This document shows, piece after piece, positions 54,196 through 63,846 of a DNA stretch of 64,000 nt; the first letter of the stretch is position 1; each line of letters starts with the position of its first letter. A program made the translations under genes and the position numbers. Where the stretch lies: NCBI RefSeq assembly GCF_001017175.1, contig NZ_LCYG01000016.1, forward strand, positions 294,569 through 358,568, in the 5' to 3' direction. A model generated the notes under the pieces. The model was not told the origin of the DNA, searched no databases, and worked only from the letters and a program-made list of their open reading frames with translations. This DNA comes from Microvirga vignae (GTDB lineage Bacteria; Pseudomonadota; Alphaproteobacteria; Rhizobiales; Beijerinckiaceae).

Positions 54196-55806
54196 GTGGA
54201 TAACATCGGCGTCTTCAACAGCGCTCAAGGCGCGGAGGCCATCGGCTTTCGCAATCTCAAAAAAGTCTACTGGAACCTCGAAGCCCCCGCACTCTATGAG
54301 CATTCCCTGACAAGGGCTGAGACCAAGCTCGTGAAGGGCGGCGCTCTCCTGGCCGAGACCGGCGTTCACACGGGCCGTTCGCCCAAGGACAAGTTCGTGG
54401 TCCGGGACGAGAACACCGAAAGCACCGTCTGGTGGGACAACAACGGCTCCATCACCCCGGGCCATTTCGACGCTCTGCTGCAGGATTTCCTCGCCCATGC
54501 CGAGGGCAAGGAGCTGTTCGCGCAGGATCTCTATGGCGGCGCAGATCCGGCCTATCGGATCAAGGCGCGGGTCTTCACGGAATTCGCCTGGCACTCCCTG
54601 TTCATCCGCAACCTGCTGATCCGCCCCGAGGCGGGCGAGCTGCGGGATTATGTGCCCGGCCTCACCATCATCGACCTTCCGTCCTTCAAGGCCGATCCGG
54701 CCCGCCACGGCTGCCGCACGGAAACGGTGATCGCCTGCGACTTCACCCGCAAGATCGTGCTGATCGGCGGCACCTCTTATGCCGGCGAGATGAAGAAGTC
54801 GGTCTTCACCTATCTCAACTACGTTCTGCCCCCGCAGAAGGTCATGCCCATGCATTGCTCCGCCAATGTGGGCCATGACGGGGACGTCGCCGTATTCTTC
54901 GGCCTCTCCGGCACCGGCAAGACCACGCTGTCGGCCGACCCGAACCGCATCCTGCTCGGCGACGACGAGCATGGCTGGGGCCCGAACGGCGTGTTCAACT
55001 TCGAGGGCGGCTGCTACGCCAAGACCATCCGCCTCTCGCGGGAAGCGGAGCCCGAGATCTTCGCGACCACCGAGCGCTTCGGCACGGTTCTGGAGAACGT
55101 GGTGGTCGACCCCATCACCCGCGTTCCGAACTTCGACGATGCGTCCAAGACGGAGAACACGCGCTGCGCCTATCCGCTGGACTTCATTCCGAATGCGAGC
55201 GCTACCGGCCGCGCAGGGATTCCGAAGAACATCGTGATGCTCACCTGCGATGCCTTCGGCGTTCTGCCCCCCATCGCCAAGCTCACGCCGGCGGAAGCCA
55301 TGTATCACTTCCTCTCCGGCTACACCGCGAAGGTGGCGGGCACGGAAAAGGGCGTGAAGGATCCGGAAGCCACCTTCTCCACCTGCTTCGGCTCGCCCTT
55401 CATGCCGCGCCATCCTTCGGAATACGGCAACCTGCTGCGCGATCTCATCGCCAAGCACTCGGTGGATTGCTGGCTCGTCAATACGGGTTGGACCGGCGGC
55501 AAATACGGCGTCGGCCGTCGCATGCCGATCCGCGTCACGCGCCGCCTGCTCACCGCTGCACTCGACGGTTCGCTCTCCCGCGCCGATTTCCGCCGCGATC
55601 CTTACTTCGGCTTCGCGGTGCCGACATCGGTGCCCGGCGTCGAGCCGCACATCCTGTATCCGGTGAAGACCTGGCAGGATAAGGCGGAGTTCGCCGAGAC
55701 CGCCAAGCGCCTGATTGCCATGTTCAACGAGAATTTCAAGCGCTTCGAAGGCCACGTCGATTCAGACGTGCGCTCGGCAGCGCCGCAGATGTCGATTGCG
55801 GCTTAA
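54196..55806 (+). CDS. pckA: Phosphoenolpyruvate carboxykinase (ATP)
   Basis: This gluconeogenic enzyme converts oxaloacetate and ATP to PEP. The 536-residue protein has the oxaloacetate region [10 protein letters not shown], the metal residues around [10 protein letters not shown], and the kinase P-loop [11 protein letters not shown] at 236-246, followed by LLGDDEHGW. It starts at a GTG (54196) behind AGGAG; an in-frame GTG 25 codons upstream would add a Cys/Gly-rich extension. Divergent linkage to chvI-chvG is conserved in Rhizobiales, where ChvI affects pckA. Confidence 0.96.
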   Translation: MDNIGVFNSAQGAEAIGFRNLKKVYWNLEAPALYEHSLTRAETKLVKGGALLAETGVHTGRSPKDKFVVRDENTESTVWWDNNGSITPGHFDALLQDFLAHAEGKELFAQDLYGGADPAYRIKARVFTEFAWHSLFIRNLLIRPEAGELRDYVPGLTIIDLPSFKADPARHGCRTETVIACDFTRKIVLIGGTSYAGEMKKSVFTYLNYVLPPQKVMPMHCSANVGHDGDVAVFFGLSGTGKTTLSADPNRILLGDDEHGWGPNGVFNFEGGCYAKTIRLSREAEPEIFATTERFGTVLENVVVDPITRVPNFDDASKTENTRCAYPLDFIPNASATGRAGIPKNIVMLTCDAFGVLPPIAKLTPAEAMYHFLSGYTAKVAGTEKGVKDPEATFSTCFGSPFMPRHPSEYGNLLRDLIAKHSVDCWLVNTGWTGGKYGVGRRMPIRVTRRLLTAALDGSLSRADFRRDPYFGFAVPTSVPGVEPHILYPVKTWQDKAEFAETAKRLIAMFNENFKRFEGHVDSDVRSAAPQMSIAA

Positions 55807-55832
55807 AAAGCTGCCATCATCGAGACCACAGG

Positions 55833-55856
55833 AGCGGCGGCTTTAGGGCCGCCGCT
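55833..55856 (+). terminator. Probable terminator hairpin after pckA
   Basis: A perfect 9-bp stem AGCGGCGGC/GCCGCCGCT with a 6-base loop follows the pckA stop by 26 bp. The T-tract is weak (TTCGCGTT), so efficiency is uncertain. Confidence 0.55.
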
Positions 55857-55875
55857 TCGCGTTGGGGATACAGGC

Positions 55876-56970
55876 ATGGATGTTCTCGTCACCGGCGCCG
55901 GCGTTGTTGGATTGGCGATCGCTCGTGATTTCGCTTTGCGCGGCCACAGCGTCATCGTGGCCGAGAAAACCGGCGGCATCGGCAACGGCGTATCCTCGCG
56001 CAACAGCGAGGTGATCCATGCGGGCATGTATTATCCGACAGATTCTCTTCGTGCGCGCCACTGCGTGAATGGGCGCCGCATGCTCTATGCGTTCTGCGAG
56101 AGCCACGGCGTACCGCACAGGAAATGCGGCAAACTCATTGTCGCGACGAACGATCTTGAACAGGCGAAGATCGAAGGCATCTACGAGCAAGGCATCGCCA
56201 ATGACGTGGAGGGGCTTTCCTACCTCACGGGCGAAGAGGCAAGAGCGCTCGAGTCGAACCTCTTCTGCACCGGTGCGGTGCTCTCGCGCGAAACCGGAAT
56301 CATTGACAGCCACGCGCTGATGCTGGCGCTGCAGGGCGATCTCGAATCCGCAGGCGGCATGATCGCCTTTCACGCGCCCGTCGAACGGATCGTGCAAAAC
56401 GGAACGGGATGGAACGTGCATGTCGGCGGCGCGGAGCCAACTGAAATCGCAGTCGATGCGGTGATCAATGCGGCAGGCTTAAGTGCGCAGGCGCTTGCAC
56501 GGGCAACGGAAGGTTATGCCCAAGAGCGCGTACCGCCTCTCGTGCTCGCCAAGGGCAATTACTTCGGCGGCCTCGGCAAGCCCACCTTCTCGCGCCTGAT
56601 CTATCCCGCGCCCGTGGATGGCGGCTTGGGCACGCATGTGACGCTCGACCTTAGCGGGCGCATGCGTTTCGGTCCCGATGTGGAGTGGGTCGATCACGAG
56701 GTCTATGAAGTCGATCCCCATCGTGCGGAAAGCTTCTACGCCTCCATCCGCCGCTATTGGCCGGGCCTGCCGGATGGTGCGCTTGTGCCGGATTATTCAG
56801 GCATCCGCCCGAAGCTCACGGGCCCCGGCGAGAAGGCGGCCGATTTCATGATCGATGGACCGGGCGAGCATGGGCTTGTCGGTCTCGTTCATCTCTTCGG
56901 CATCGAGAGCCCGGGGCTGACCTCGTGCCTGTCGATCGCGGAGGATGTGGCGGAGCGATTGAGCGCCTGA
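55876..56970 (+). CDS. FAD-dependent oxidase, L-2-hydroxyglutarate dehydrogenase-like (LhgO)
   Basis: This is a 364-residue DAO-family flavoprotein. The dinucleotide motif GAGVVGLAIARDFALRG is at about 7-23, followed by the LhgO-characteristic SRNSEVIHAGMYYPTDS. The C-terminal SGIRPKLTGPG and GIESPGLTSCLSIAEDV are typical of L-2-hydroxyglutarate oxidases/dehydrogenases, which return the metabolite to 2-oxoglutarate. The substrate is inferred from motif only. It begins 20 bp after the pckA hairpin, so it may be partly cotranscribed with pckA. Confidence 0.88.
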   Translation: MDVLVTGAGVVGLAIARDFALRGHSVIVAEKTGGIGNGVSSRNSEVIHAGMYYPTDSLRARHCVNGRRMLYAFCESHGVPHRKCGKLIVATNDLEQAKIEGIYEQGIANDVEGLSYLTGEEARALESNLFCTGAVLSRETGIIDSHALMLALQGDLESAGGMIAFHAPVERIVQNGTGWNVHVGGAEPTEIAVDAVINAAGLSAQALARATEGYAQERVPPLVLAKGNYFGGLGKPTFSRLIYPAPVDGGLGTHVTLDLSGRMRFGPDVEWVDHEVYEVDPHRAESFYASIRRYWPGLPDGALVPDYSGIRPKLTGPGEKAADFMIDGPGEHGLVGLVHLFGIESPGLTSCLSIAEDVAERLSA

Positions 56971-57020
56971 AGAGACATGGCATCCCAGACGGAACGTAGC
57001 GGACGGGCAAGCTCTCCCTG

Positions 57021-57180
57021 GTCATGGCCGTCCCCGGACTTGATCCGGGGATCTGTCCCGGCCATCCCGATATGGAAAAGCGCTTTGCCTCTCGGATCGT
57101 CATCACCGGCACAAGGCCGGGGATGACATCAAGTTTTTTGAAAACGATCCCGGATCGCCTTGCAGGCATCCGGGATGACA
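57021..57180. repeat. Two adjoining palindromic repeats (families C and D)
   Basis: A family C element (GTCATGGCCGTCCCCGGACTT to TGTCCCGGCCATCCC, 57021-57068) is followed by a family D element (ATCACCGGCACAAGGCCGGGGATGACA and GATCCCGGATCG...CCGGGATGACA, 57099-57180). The second matches the element at 836-919 near recF. Confidence 0.82.
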
Positions 57181-57188
57181 CGGTTCAA

Positions 57189-58595
57189 TCAAGCCCTGAA
57201 GAACAGCAGCGTCGCCAGCAGGAAGGTCGGCACGAGGATGCCGCCGGACCAGAGAAGATAGCCGAAGAAGCTCGGCATCTTCACGCCCTTCTCGCGGGCG
57301 ATCGCATAGACCATGAAGTTGGGGGCATTCCCGATATAGGAGTTCGCGCCCATGAACACGGAGCCGGCCGAAACGGCGGCGAGCGTCAGCGCGCCCGTGG
57401 TCATGAGAGCCTGCGGATTGCCGCCGGCGAGCTCGAAGAACACGAGGTAGGTCGGCGCGTTGTCGAGGAACGACGACAGGCCGCCGGAAAGCCAGAAATA
57501 AGCGGCGTTGTTGGCGGTGCCGTCCGGGTTCGTCACCAGGGCCACGAGAGGCGCGAATGCACCGTTCGGGCCGGCCTTGAGCATCGCAAGCACCGGGATA
57601 ATGGCGATGAAGATGCCGGCAAAGAGCTTCGCCACTTCCTGGATCGGCCCCCAGGAGAAGCCGTTCTCCGCGCGGTTCGCCTTCGGCGTGGCCTTCAACG
57701 AGATGATTGTCACGCCGACCATGATGGCATCGCGCAGGGCGTTCGCCAGCTCGATCTCCGAGCCCAGCACCGTCACGCGGCCGAGATCAGTGGTGGCGCT
57801 CATGAGAATCGCCGTGATGATGATGAAGATCAGCAGGAAGTTGATGCCGCCCGTCACCCGCACCGGATTGTCGGGCGTCGGGTCAGGCTTGATATGGCCT
57901 TCCTTCCTGTAGATCACCGTATCGACCGCGAAGAACAAGGCGAGCAGGATAGCGCTGACGAACAACGTCTCGGGGAGGAGATGCGTGGTGGTCCAGAAGA
58001 AGTCGACGCCGCGCAGGAAGCCGAGGAAGAGCGGCGGGTCGCCGAGCGGCGTGAGCGAGCCGCCGATATTCGACACCAGGAAGATGAAGAAGACGACCAC
58101 ATGGACATTATGCTTTCGGTCGTCATTGGCGCGCAGCACCGGGCGGATCATCACCATGGATGCGCCGGTGGTGCCGATGAAGCTCGCAAGCGCCGCGCCG
58201 ATAGCAAGCAGCATTGTGTTCGTGCCCGGCGAGCCATGCAGGTTGCCGCGCACCAGGACGCCGCCGGCGACCGTGAACAGCGCGAGCAGCAGCAGGATGA
58301 AGGGGATGTATTCGAGAAGCGCCGTATGGACGAGCGCCTGGAGCGCCGTGGACGGACCAAGGATGGCCGCCATGGGCACGAGCACCAGCAAGCCCCAGAG
58401 AGCCGCGATCTTGCCCTGGTGATGCTCCCACGTATGGGGCGCCAGCAGCGGGAAGAGGGCGATGGAGAGCAGGATGCCGGCAAAGGGCAGCGCCCAGAGG
58501 GGGCTTAAGGTGGCGCCGTCGAGCTCGGCAGCGAAGGCGGCTTGCGGCAGCACAATCAGAGTGGCGGCGAGCGCCGCGCTTGAGATGCGAAGCAT
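57189..58595 (-). CDS. NhaD-like sodium:proton antiporter
   Basis: This 468-residue inner-membrane protein of the ion transporter superfamily has a signal-like N-terminal segment and about twelve further hydrophobic segments. Family-typical stretches include GGSLTPLGDPPLFLGFL in the middle and LSGGLSSFLDNAPTYLVFFE and GSVFMGANSYIGNAPN in the C-terminal half. NhaD proteins exchange Na+ or Li+ for protons. The ATG at 58595 follows a G-rich site; a 36-codon longer frame begins in non-coding sequence. It is monocistronic. Confidence 0.9.
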   Translation of the reverse strand: MLRISSAALAATLIVLPQAAFAAELDGATLSPLWALPFAGILLSIALFPLLAPHTWEHHQGKIAALWGLLVLVPMAAILGPSTALQALVHTALLEYIPFILLLLALFTVAGGVLVRGNLHGSPGTNTMLLAIGAALASFIGTTGASMVMIRPVLRANDDRKHNVHVVVFFIFLVSNIGGSLTPLGDPPLFLGFLRGVDFFWTTTHLLPETLFVSAILLALFFAVDTVIYRKEGHIKPDPTPDNPVRVTGGINFLLIFIIITAILMSATTDLGRVTVLGSEIELANALRDAIMVGVTIISLKATPKANRAENGFSWGPIQEVAKLFAGIFIAIIPVLAMLKAGPNGAFAPLVALVTNPDGTANNAAYFWLSGGLSSFLDNAPTYLVFFELAGGNPQALMTTGALTLAAVSAGSVFMGANSYIGNAPNFMVYAIAREKGVKMPSFFGYLLWSGGILVPTFLLATLLFFRA

Positions 58596-58766
58596 GGTCT
58601 TGTGTCCCCCCTCGCCGGCTCCGGCGCATCTGTGATCTTGTGGACACGGTTTAAGGGAAGGGGCTCGTCCTCGCAACGGCGCGAGCGTTAACCGGCTGTT
58701 CACCTTAAGTAAAAGAGACTACAACATCATTACACGAGCTTTGCCGCGCCTGGGGTTGTGGAGTCG

Positions 58767-59558
58767 ATGTGCCGCTTTCTTGCCTACCGGGGAGAGCCGA
58801 TCTTCCTCGATGAACTCGTCTGTGCTCCGGCCCATTCGCTGGTCCACCAGTCGCTTCACGCGACCGAGGCCAAGACGGAGACGAACGGCGACGGGTTCGG
58901 CATCGGCTGGTACGGCGAGCGCAAGGAGCCCGGCATCTATCGCGAGGTGCGCCCCGCCTGGTCGGACGAGAACCTGAGGAGCCTCTGCGAGCAGGTGCGC
59001 TCCGGCCTCTTCTTCGCCCATGTGCGCGCCTCGACCGGCACTTCCACCACCCGGGCGAACTGCCATCCCTTCTCCCACGGCCGTTATCTCTTCATGCATA
59101 ATGGTCAGATCGGCGGTTATGCGCGCATCAAGCGCAAGATCGAGGCCATGATCCCGGACGAGCTCTACGATCGCCGGCAGGGCACGACGGATTCGGAGGC
59201 GATCTTCCTCGTGGCGCTTGCCAAGGGGCTTGCAGACGAGCCCGTGACCGCCATGGCCCGTACCCTCAAGCAGATTCGAGGCCTCATGGAAGAGGCCGGG
59301 ATCGAAGAGGCCTTGCGCTTTACCGCCGCCTTCACCGATGGCGAGAATCTCTGGGCCTATCGCTGGGCCTGCGACGCCAAACCGCCGACGCTCTATTTCC
59401 GCGAGGAAAAGGGCAACCTGCTCGTGGTCTCCGAGCCCATCGACGACAAGACCAAGGGCTGGCGCGAGGTGCCGAAAGGCTGCAGCCTCGTGGCGCGGGC
59501 TGGCGGCAATGTGGCCGTGCACTGCCTCAACGAAGCCATGGCGCAGCTCGCGGCTTAA
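58767..59558 (+). CDS. Class II glutamine amidotransferase (YafJ/EgtC-like)
   Basis: This 263-residue N-terminal-nucleophile amidohydrolase has Cys2, after Met removal, as the predicted nucleophile (MCRFLAYRGEP). The glutamine-binding motifs are HNGQIGGY (about 113-120), FFAHVRAST and the TTDSEAIF segment. Because the nucleophile must be residue 2, the ATG at 58767 is the start, with the GTG three codons earlier rejected. The acceptor substrate is unknown; EgtC-like enzymes hydrolyse gamma-glutamyl bonds, but no ergothioneine genes are nearby. Confidence 0.9.
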   Translation: MCRFLAYRGEPIFLDELVCAPAHSLVHQSLHATEAKTETNGDGFGIGWYGERKEPGIYREVRPAWSDENLRSLCEQVRSGLFFAHVRASTGTSTTRANCHPFSHGRYLFMHNGQIGGYARIKRKIEAMIPDELYDRRQGTTDSEAIFLVALAKGLADEPVTAMARTLKQIRGLMEEAGIEEALRFTAAFTDGENLWAYRWACDAKPPTLYFREEKGNLLVVSEPIDDKTKGWREVPKGCSLVARAGGNVAVHCLNEAMAQLAA

Positions 59559-59569
59559 AATCCTGACCT

Positions 59570-59857
59570 TCAGTTCAGGGATCCGCTTCCGCCCGACAGC
59601 AGCGGCAGCAGGGCGTCTTTAAGCGCCTTCATCTGCATCTGCGTCTCGGCCTGGGTCTGAGTGCTGTCCGCATCCGGATTGAGAAGGGCGCGCAGGCGGG
59701 CGTTTTCCGCGGCGAGACGGTCATTCTCGGCCATGAGGATCGAAACCTTTTCCTCGGCGATCCGCAGACGGGCCTGAGCCTCATCGCGCTCCTGCTCCCG
59801 CAATTGCACCCGATCACGCCAGAGGCGGGTCGCAACGGTTTCCGTTCCCTCAATCAT
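59570..59857 (-). CDS. Small coiled-coil protein
   Basis: I do not recognise this 95-residue protein. It is dominated by a heptad-rich coiled coil (about 17-62) with many Glu, Arg, Gln and Ala residues, then a Gln-rich linker and a short C-terminal helix with LLPLLSGGSG. The ATG at 59857 follows GAGGAG with six-base spacing, which argues that it is real. It converges with the amidotransferase gene (12-bp gap). It could be a scaffold or adaptor; nothing more can be said. Confidence 0.65.
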   Translation of the reverse strand: MIEGTETVATRLWRDRVQLREQERDEAQARLRIAEEKVSILMAENDRLAAENARLRALLNPDADSTQTQAETQMQMKALKDALLPLLSGGSGSLN

Positions 59858-60053
59858 CGTCGGCTCCTCGCATCATCCGAATACGCGCATGGCCCGGCTC
59901 GCTTTGACCCTTCCGTGTCTTCACTGCGGCATCAACTCACGATGCGCAGAAAGCGCCCGCGGAGTTCATCAGATGGGTCCCGGCAGCAGCCGTCATGCCT
60001 GCATAAGACTCTACATCGCCATTGGCATCTTAATAGATCGTTGCCAATGGCGG

Positions 60054-60764
60054 TTAACTATCCAGTTCCGGATAGTGCCGGAAGATTCCCTCCTCGTTGA
60101 AGGGAATGCGGCGGGGACTTGCGAGGTAAGCCTTCATGCGCGGCCGTCGAGCGACAGCCTCGTGCAGGGCCGCGACGCGCGGCACGTCCTTCAGGACTCG
60201 CTTCATGGCCTTGGGAAAGGCGTAGGACAATCCTTCGACCATCTGGAACAGGGAAAGGTCCACATAGGTGAGCCTGTTGCCGACGAGCTGCGCATCACTG
60301 GCGGGATTGCGGGCCAGGATCGTCTCGAACCAGTCCAGAAATTTCGGAATCCGGTTCTTGCGAAACTCGGCGGATCGCCTGAGGGCCTCCGCCTTCTGGT
60401 CCTCATAGTAGAGGCTTGCTGCGACCGGATGATGCGTGTCGTGCGCTTCCGCGATGAAATCGGTGATGGTGAGCTGGATCTGATGCGTCCATAGCCCGCC
60501 TGCCGGGTCCTTCGGCGCAAGATCGTGCCTCGCGCCAAGGTAAAGAAGGATCGCCGCCGTTTGGCCGATGATCGTGTCGCCGTCCTTCAGGAAAGGCGGC
60601 GCGAAAGGCGGATGATCGGCGTGGTCCATCAACCTTAACATCACGGCGAGGCCTTCCGACTCCCGCGCCACGTCGATGTAATCGGCTCCCGCCTCCTCCA
60701 GGGCCAGCCTGACGAACTCGCCGCGTCCCTGGATCGTGGGCCAGTAGTAGAGTTCATAGGACAT
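60054..60764 (-). CDS. Glutathione S-transferase family protein
   Basis: This 236-residue cytosolic GST-like protein begins MSYELYYWPTIQGRGEFVRLALEEAG; the Tyr near the N-terminus and the GRGEFVRLALEE helix resemble sigma/nu-class GSTs. FLKDGDTIIGQTAAILLYLG holds the glutathione gamma-Glu-binding region (about 59-78). The C-terminal domain is all-helical. No partner gene is adjacent. The substrate is unknown. Confidence 0.9.
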   Translation of the reverse strand: MSYELYYWPTIQGRGEFVRLALEEAGADYIDVARESEGLAVMLRLMDHADHPPFAPPFLKDGDTIIGQTAAILLYLGARHDLAPKDPAGGLWTHQIQLTITDFIAEAHDTHHPVAASLYYEDQKAEALRRSAEFRKNRIPKFLDWFETILARNPASDAQLVGNRLTYVDLSLFQMVEGLSYAFPKAMKRVLKDVPRVAALHEAVARRPRMKAYLASPRRIPFNEEGIFRHYPELDS

Positions 60765-60852
60765 GGAAAGCTCCGCTTCTCAGCCGCAAAGAGTGTGAGA
60801 AGGATGGCGCTCCAGCTTTCGATGTCAAAAGCGTTCTTCCGACAATCGCCCT

Positions 60853-60987
60853 AGAGCATCGGACGAGAAAAGTGGATTCCACTTTTGGGATTCGATCCGA
60901 TGCTCCTTCCTGGAGCAGCGCATCGTTCGCGCGAAAAACCGGGTCCAATTTTCGCTGACGCGGCCCTTCGGGTCCGCACGATGCGCT
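60853..60987. repeat. Composite palindromic repeat, copy 3 (units A+B)
   Basis: Unit A (60854-60905) pairs GAGCATCGGACGAGAAAAGTGG with CCACTTTTGGG...TCCGATGCTC. Unit B (60917-60987) pairs GCGCATCGTTCGCGCGAAAAACCGG with TTCGGGTCCGCACGATGCGC. Order and spacing match copy 1. Confidence 0.85.
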
Positions 60988-61044
60988 GGTGCCTTTCCAT
61001 CCATCCGCATCATGGCGGAGTGGCTGCATGGACTACACGTCAAG

Positions 61045-61070
61045 AAAAAAGCGCCCCGAAAGGGGCGCCT
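61045..61070 (-). terminator. Rho-independent terminator of the RTX gene
   Basis: On the minus strand GCGCCCC, a 4-base loop and GGGGCGC are followed by TTTTTTCTTG. It lies 30 bp past the position where the uninterrupted RTX frame would stop (61100) and about 50 bp past the actual stop (61119). Confidence 0.9.
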
Positions 61071-61118
61071 TCCATCTCGCTATCGAAACTGCGGTTCGAT
61101 TAGATAACGACGAAGTCG

Positions 61119-63098
61119 TTATAAGCGATGGCCTTGTTTTGCGCCGATATTGGCGAACACCACCTGACCGCCCGAGGCGTTGCCGTTGGAATCGTACCAC
61201 AGGTTACCGGTCGCCTTGTCGTAGCCGATATAGTCGTTGGCATCGAGCGCCTTGCTGCTGATCTTGAAGAAGCTCGAGCTGAGCGTGCCGGTCTTGGTCA
61301 GCTTCTTGAACACGGCGTTCTCCAGTTGGATCGTGTCGTAGGCCCTGTTCCAGTCCACGATCCGGTCCCTGTTGGAGGTGCTGCTCGGTGTCTTGTCGAA
61401 CACGAAGATGTCGCGCCCGGTGCCGGTGCCGCCATAGAGCACGTCATTGCCGGCTCCGCCGTAGATCTTGTTGCTGCCGGCATTGCCCTTGATCACGTTC
61501 GAGAGCGAGTTGCCGGTCAGATTGATCGCCGCAGAGCCGGAGGCGTAGAGACGCTCCACGTAATTGGCGAGGGTGTAGCTGACGCTGGTGAGGACGATGT
61601 CTATCGTGCCACCAGTCGAGGTTTCCACCACGCGATCACCGGCATCGTGGACATAGTAGAGATCGTTGCCGGTGCCGCCCTCCAGGCGGTCCGCACCGGC
61701 GACGCCGTTCAGAGTGTCGTTGCCGGCCCCGCCTTGAATGGTATTGGACAGAGCATTGCCAGACAGGCTGTCATTAAACCGGGAACCGATAATGTTCTCG
61801 AAGTTCTTGTAGGTGTCGCCCGTGGCGATGCCACCGATGCCGTTCCCGGCTGCTAGATCTACACCAACACCGTCCGTGCTCTCCTTGAAGGTCAGCGTGT
61901 CGATGCCGTCGCCACCATCCAAGGTGTCGCCCTCAAATTCCGACGCGGCATAGACGTCGTTATGCGTGGTGCCGGTGACCGTGACCTTGCTGGTGCGAAG
62001 ATCGACGATGGTCGCGGAAATCAGACCACTCCCCAGAGTTGGGTCATGCCAGGACACGGAGAGACGGCCGTCGGCCATTTCAGAGATATGCGGATCTCTC
62101 TGAGAGCCGAAACTATCAACACCGGCCCGTGCATTGACCTTGATGGGGTTCCCGGCAACGCCGTTCGCATCGATCACGCGTACGAACACGTCGCCAAAGT
62201 CCCCCCCGTCCTCGGCGATATAGGCGACAGCAAAGCCACCGCCCTTCAGCGCCGTGATGCTGACGCAGTCGAAGTCGGAGTTCGGCTTAGCTCCGCCGAT
62301 GCTGGTAATGATGTCGTTGCCGTTCGTGTCCTTAAGAGGAGTGCCCGCCGAATTGTAGAAGCGAGCTTCGATCCCGACCGTCCCCTTGTCGATGATGACG
62401 GCAAAGTTCCCGTTGGGAAGTCCAGTGGCGGGATCCTTCAGGGCCACCACGTCGGCACCCGTGGCGTTGGAAATCCCGATCGCAGCTCCGACGCTGCTGC
62501 CGTTGACGATTCTGAAGGAGATGCCGCTGTTCGCGGCCTGCGAACGGTAGGACACGACATGCGTGGTCCCACCGAGCCAGGTCACATCCGGATTTGTCGC
62601 ACCGGAGGCAGAAGAGACGAGGACCGGGGTGCCCGGCGTACCGCTCGAGTCATACTGGACCAGCTTGAGCCCTCCGCTATCCTCTCCGCTATCGACATAG
62701 GCGGTCGCCCAACCTCCCTGATTGTTGGCGCTCATCTGCGCGCCGTCCACGCTCGTGGTGCTCAGCGTCGAAGCCGTACCGTTGGCAGAGCCGTCGAAGT
62801 TGAACTTCTGGCTCCGGAGGTCGCGCTGATTCTCAGCATTGGTCTCGGTCCAGGTGATAACGAAACCGCCATCCGCATCGTAGGCAAAAACATCCGAGAA
62901 TTGCTGAGAGAGGTCCGACGTTACGAAGTGAACGTCGCCCGACTTGACGCCGTTGCCGTCATAGAGCTGGAAGTTGATCTTCTGGTTCTCACGCCAAGTC
63001 ACCACATAGCCGCCGTTCGGCAGCATGATGATGGCGTCTCTGTCGAGGCTGTTTCCAAGGCGGACGGAGTTCTCTGTGCCCCAAATCTTGAATGTCAT
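61119..63098 (-). CDS. RTX calcium-binding protein with out-of-frame C-terminal tail
   Basis: This 659-residue predicted type I-secreted protein has an N-terminal region (about 1-370) of repeated beta motifs such as GGYVVTWRENQKINFQLYD and GGFVITWTET, a bridging segment, and RTX nonapeptides GGAGNDTLNGV and GGAGNDVLYGGTG (the latter from about 547). It ends FANIGAKQGHRL. One base fewer in the AAAA at 61137-61140 would instead give a tail ending AIAYNDFVVI, with a stop at 61100, which looks like a type I secretion signal. The ATG at 63098 follows CAGGAG. No secretion genes are nearby. Confidence 0.9.
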   Translation of the reverse strand: MTFKIWGTENSVRLGNSLDRDAIIMLPNGGYVVTWRENQKINFQLYDGNGVKSGDVHFVTSDLSQQFSDVFAYDADGGFVITWTETNAENQRDLRSQKFNFDGSANGTASTLSTTSVDGAQMSANNQGGWATAYVDSGEDSGGLKLVQYDSSGTPGTPVLVSSASGATNPDVTWLGGTTHVVSYRSQAANSGISFRIVNGSSVGAAIGISNATGADVVALKDPATGLPNGNFAVIIDKGTVGIEARFYNSAGTPLKDTNGNDIITSIGGAKPNSDFDCVSITALKGGGFAVAYIAEDGGDFGDVFVRVIDANGVAGNPIKVNARAGVDSFGSQRDPHISEMADGRLSVSWHDPTLGSGLISATIVDLRTSKVTVTGTTHNDVYAASEFEGDTLDGGDGIDTLTFKESTDGVGVDLAAGNGIGGIATGDTYKNFENIIGSRFNDSLSGNALSNTIQGGAGNDTLNGVAGADRLEGGTGNDLYYVHDAGDRVVETSTGGTIDIVLTSVSYTLANYVERLYASGSAAINLTGNSLSNVIKGNAGSNKIYGGAGNDVLYGGTGTGRDIFVFDKTPSSTSNRDRIVDWNRAYDTIQLENAVFKKLTKTGTLSSSFFKISSKALDANDYIGYDKATGNLWYDSNGNASGGQVVFANIGAKQGHRL

Positions 63099-63846
63099 CT
63101 GGCTCTCCTGGAAGCGGAAGGGGGGTGTACGGCGCGGCTGAACCATCGAGCGATGCTCTCGGGACGAGGCGCACGGAAGCTTTCGGCGGCCATGGTCGCC
63201 GATGGATTGCTTAACGGGTGAATGATGCTCGATATATTTCTTCGAATGTTGCCGTAATGATCACAGCGCATGAAGCATTCGAGGCCGCGAAATCATCGAA
63301 GCAACTTGAGCACGAGGCTATATAGACGGGGATAAAGGGTCACAACTCTCCGTTTAGAGAGGTACGACCGTAGGGGAAGGTTGCCTTAACGTTCAATCTG
63401 AACGCCCTAGTCCGGATAAGCCTTTGCAATGGCATCGAAAAGTCCCATTGGTGCGACGATGCAGCAATATGCCAATGGGCGAAGCTGGGCCGTGCGCTGG
63501 AACACATGATCTAAAGGAACAGGCCGTTTGCTCAGTGCAGAGGATGATTCCGGCGGGCGCATGGGCAAGCTTCAGAAACGATTCGGCTGGGACGAAGCCC
63601 ATGCGCCTTAGAGCTCCTGACTAATCCGTTCTGAGCCTCATCCTTAGAGCCTGATCCATCATCCTTGGGTTCGCTCACTCGTGAGACTTGGCCTGCCTCC
63701 CCCGTGCGAGGCAGGAGAAAGGGGGCCGCCCCTCATGGGCCAGCCTCTGAGGAGCAGCCGTGGGGCTGCTCCTCAAGATGAAGGGTATTCGTTAGGCACT
63801 CTCAAGCATCGGACCCGAAAGTGGATCCCGTTCTCCGCGCGAGGCG
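63099..63846. other. RTX promoter region and repeat-containing gap before polA end
   Basis: This 748-bp stretch has no gene I can support. Upstream of the RTX start (63180-63400) the sequence is AT-richer and should contain its promoter. Positions 63620-63790 hold a repeat-like block with a perfect 11-bp hairpin (63749-63774). A decayed unit A of the composite repeat (AAGCATCGGACCCGAAAGTGG) begins at 63804. Confidence 0.6.
63749..63774. repeat. Perfect 11-bp hairpin
   Basis: GAGGAGCAGCC, loop GTGG, GGCTGCTCCTC. It sits in a CCTCATCC/GGATGAAGG-type repeat block common in Rhizobiales intergenic DNA. No adjacent T-run, so it is not an obvious terminator. Confidence 0.7.

Larger units (their letters stand above)
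60765..61099. other. Gene-free gap with composite repeat and RTX terminator
   Basis: This 335-bp stretch contains the composite palindromic repeat copy 3 (60853-60987) and the terminator of the RTX gene (61045-61070). I see no gene in it. Confidence 0.8.

Noticed and set aside
54085-55755. 556-residue minus-strand frame opposite pckA
   Set aside because: It is antisense to pckA throughout; pckA has full family motifs and a good start.
57024-58508. 494-residue plus-strand frame opposite the NhaD-like gene
   Set aside because: It starts inside palindromic repeats and continues antisense to a clear membrane protein; composition is extremely rich in Arg, Glu and His.
61962-63221. 419-residue plus-strand frame opposite the RTX gene
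   Set aside because: Antisense to the RTX gene, with no ribosome site or homology-like motif.
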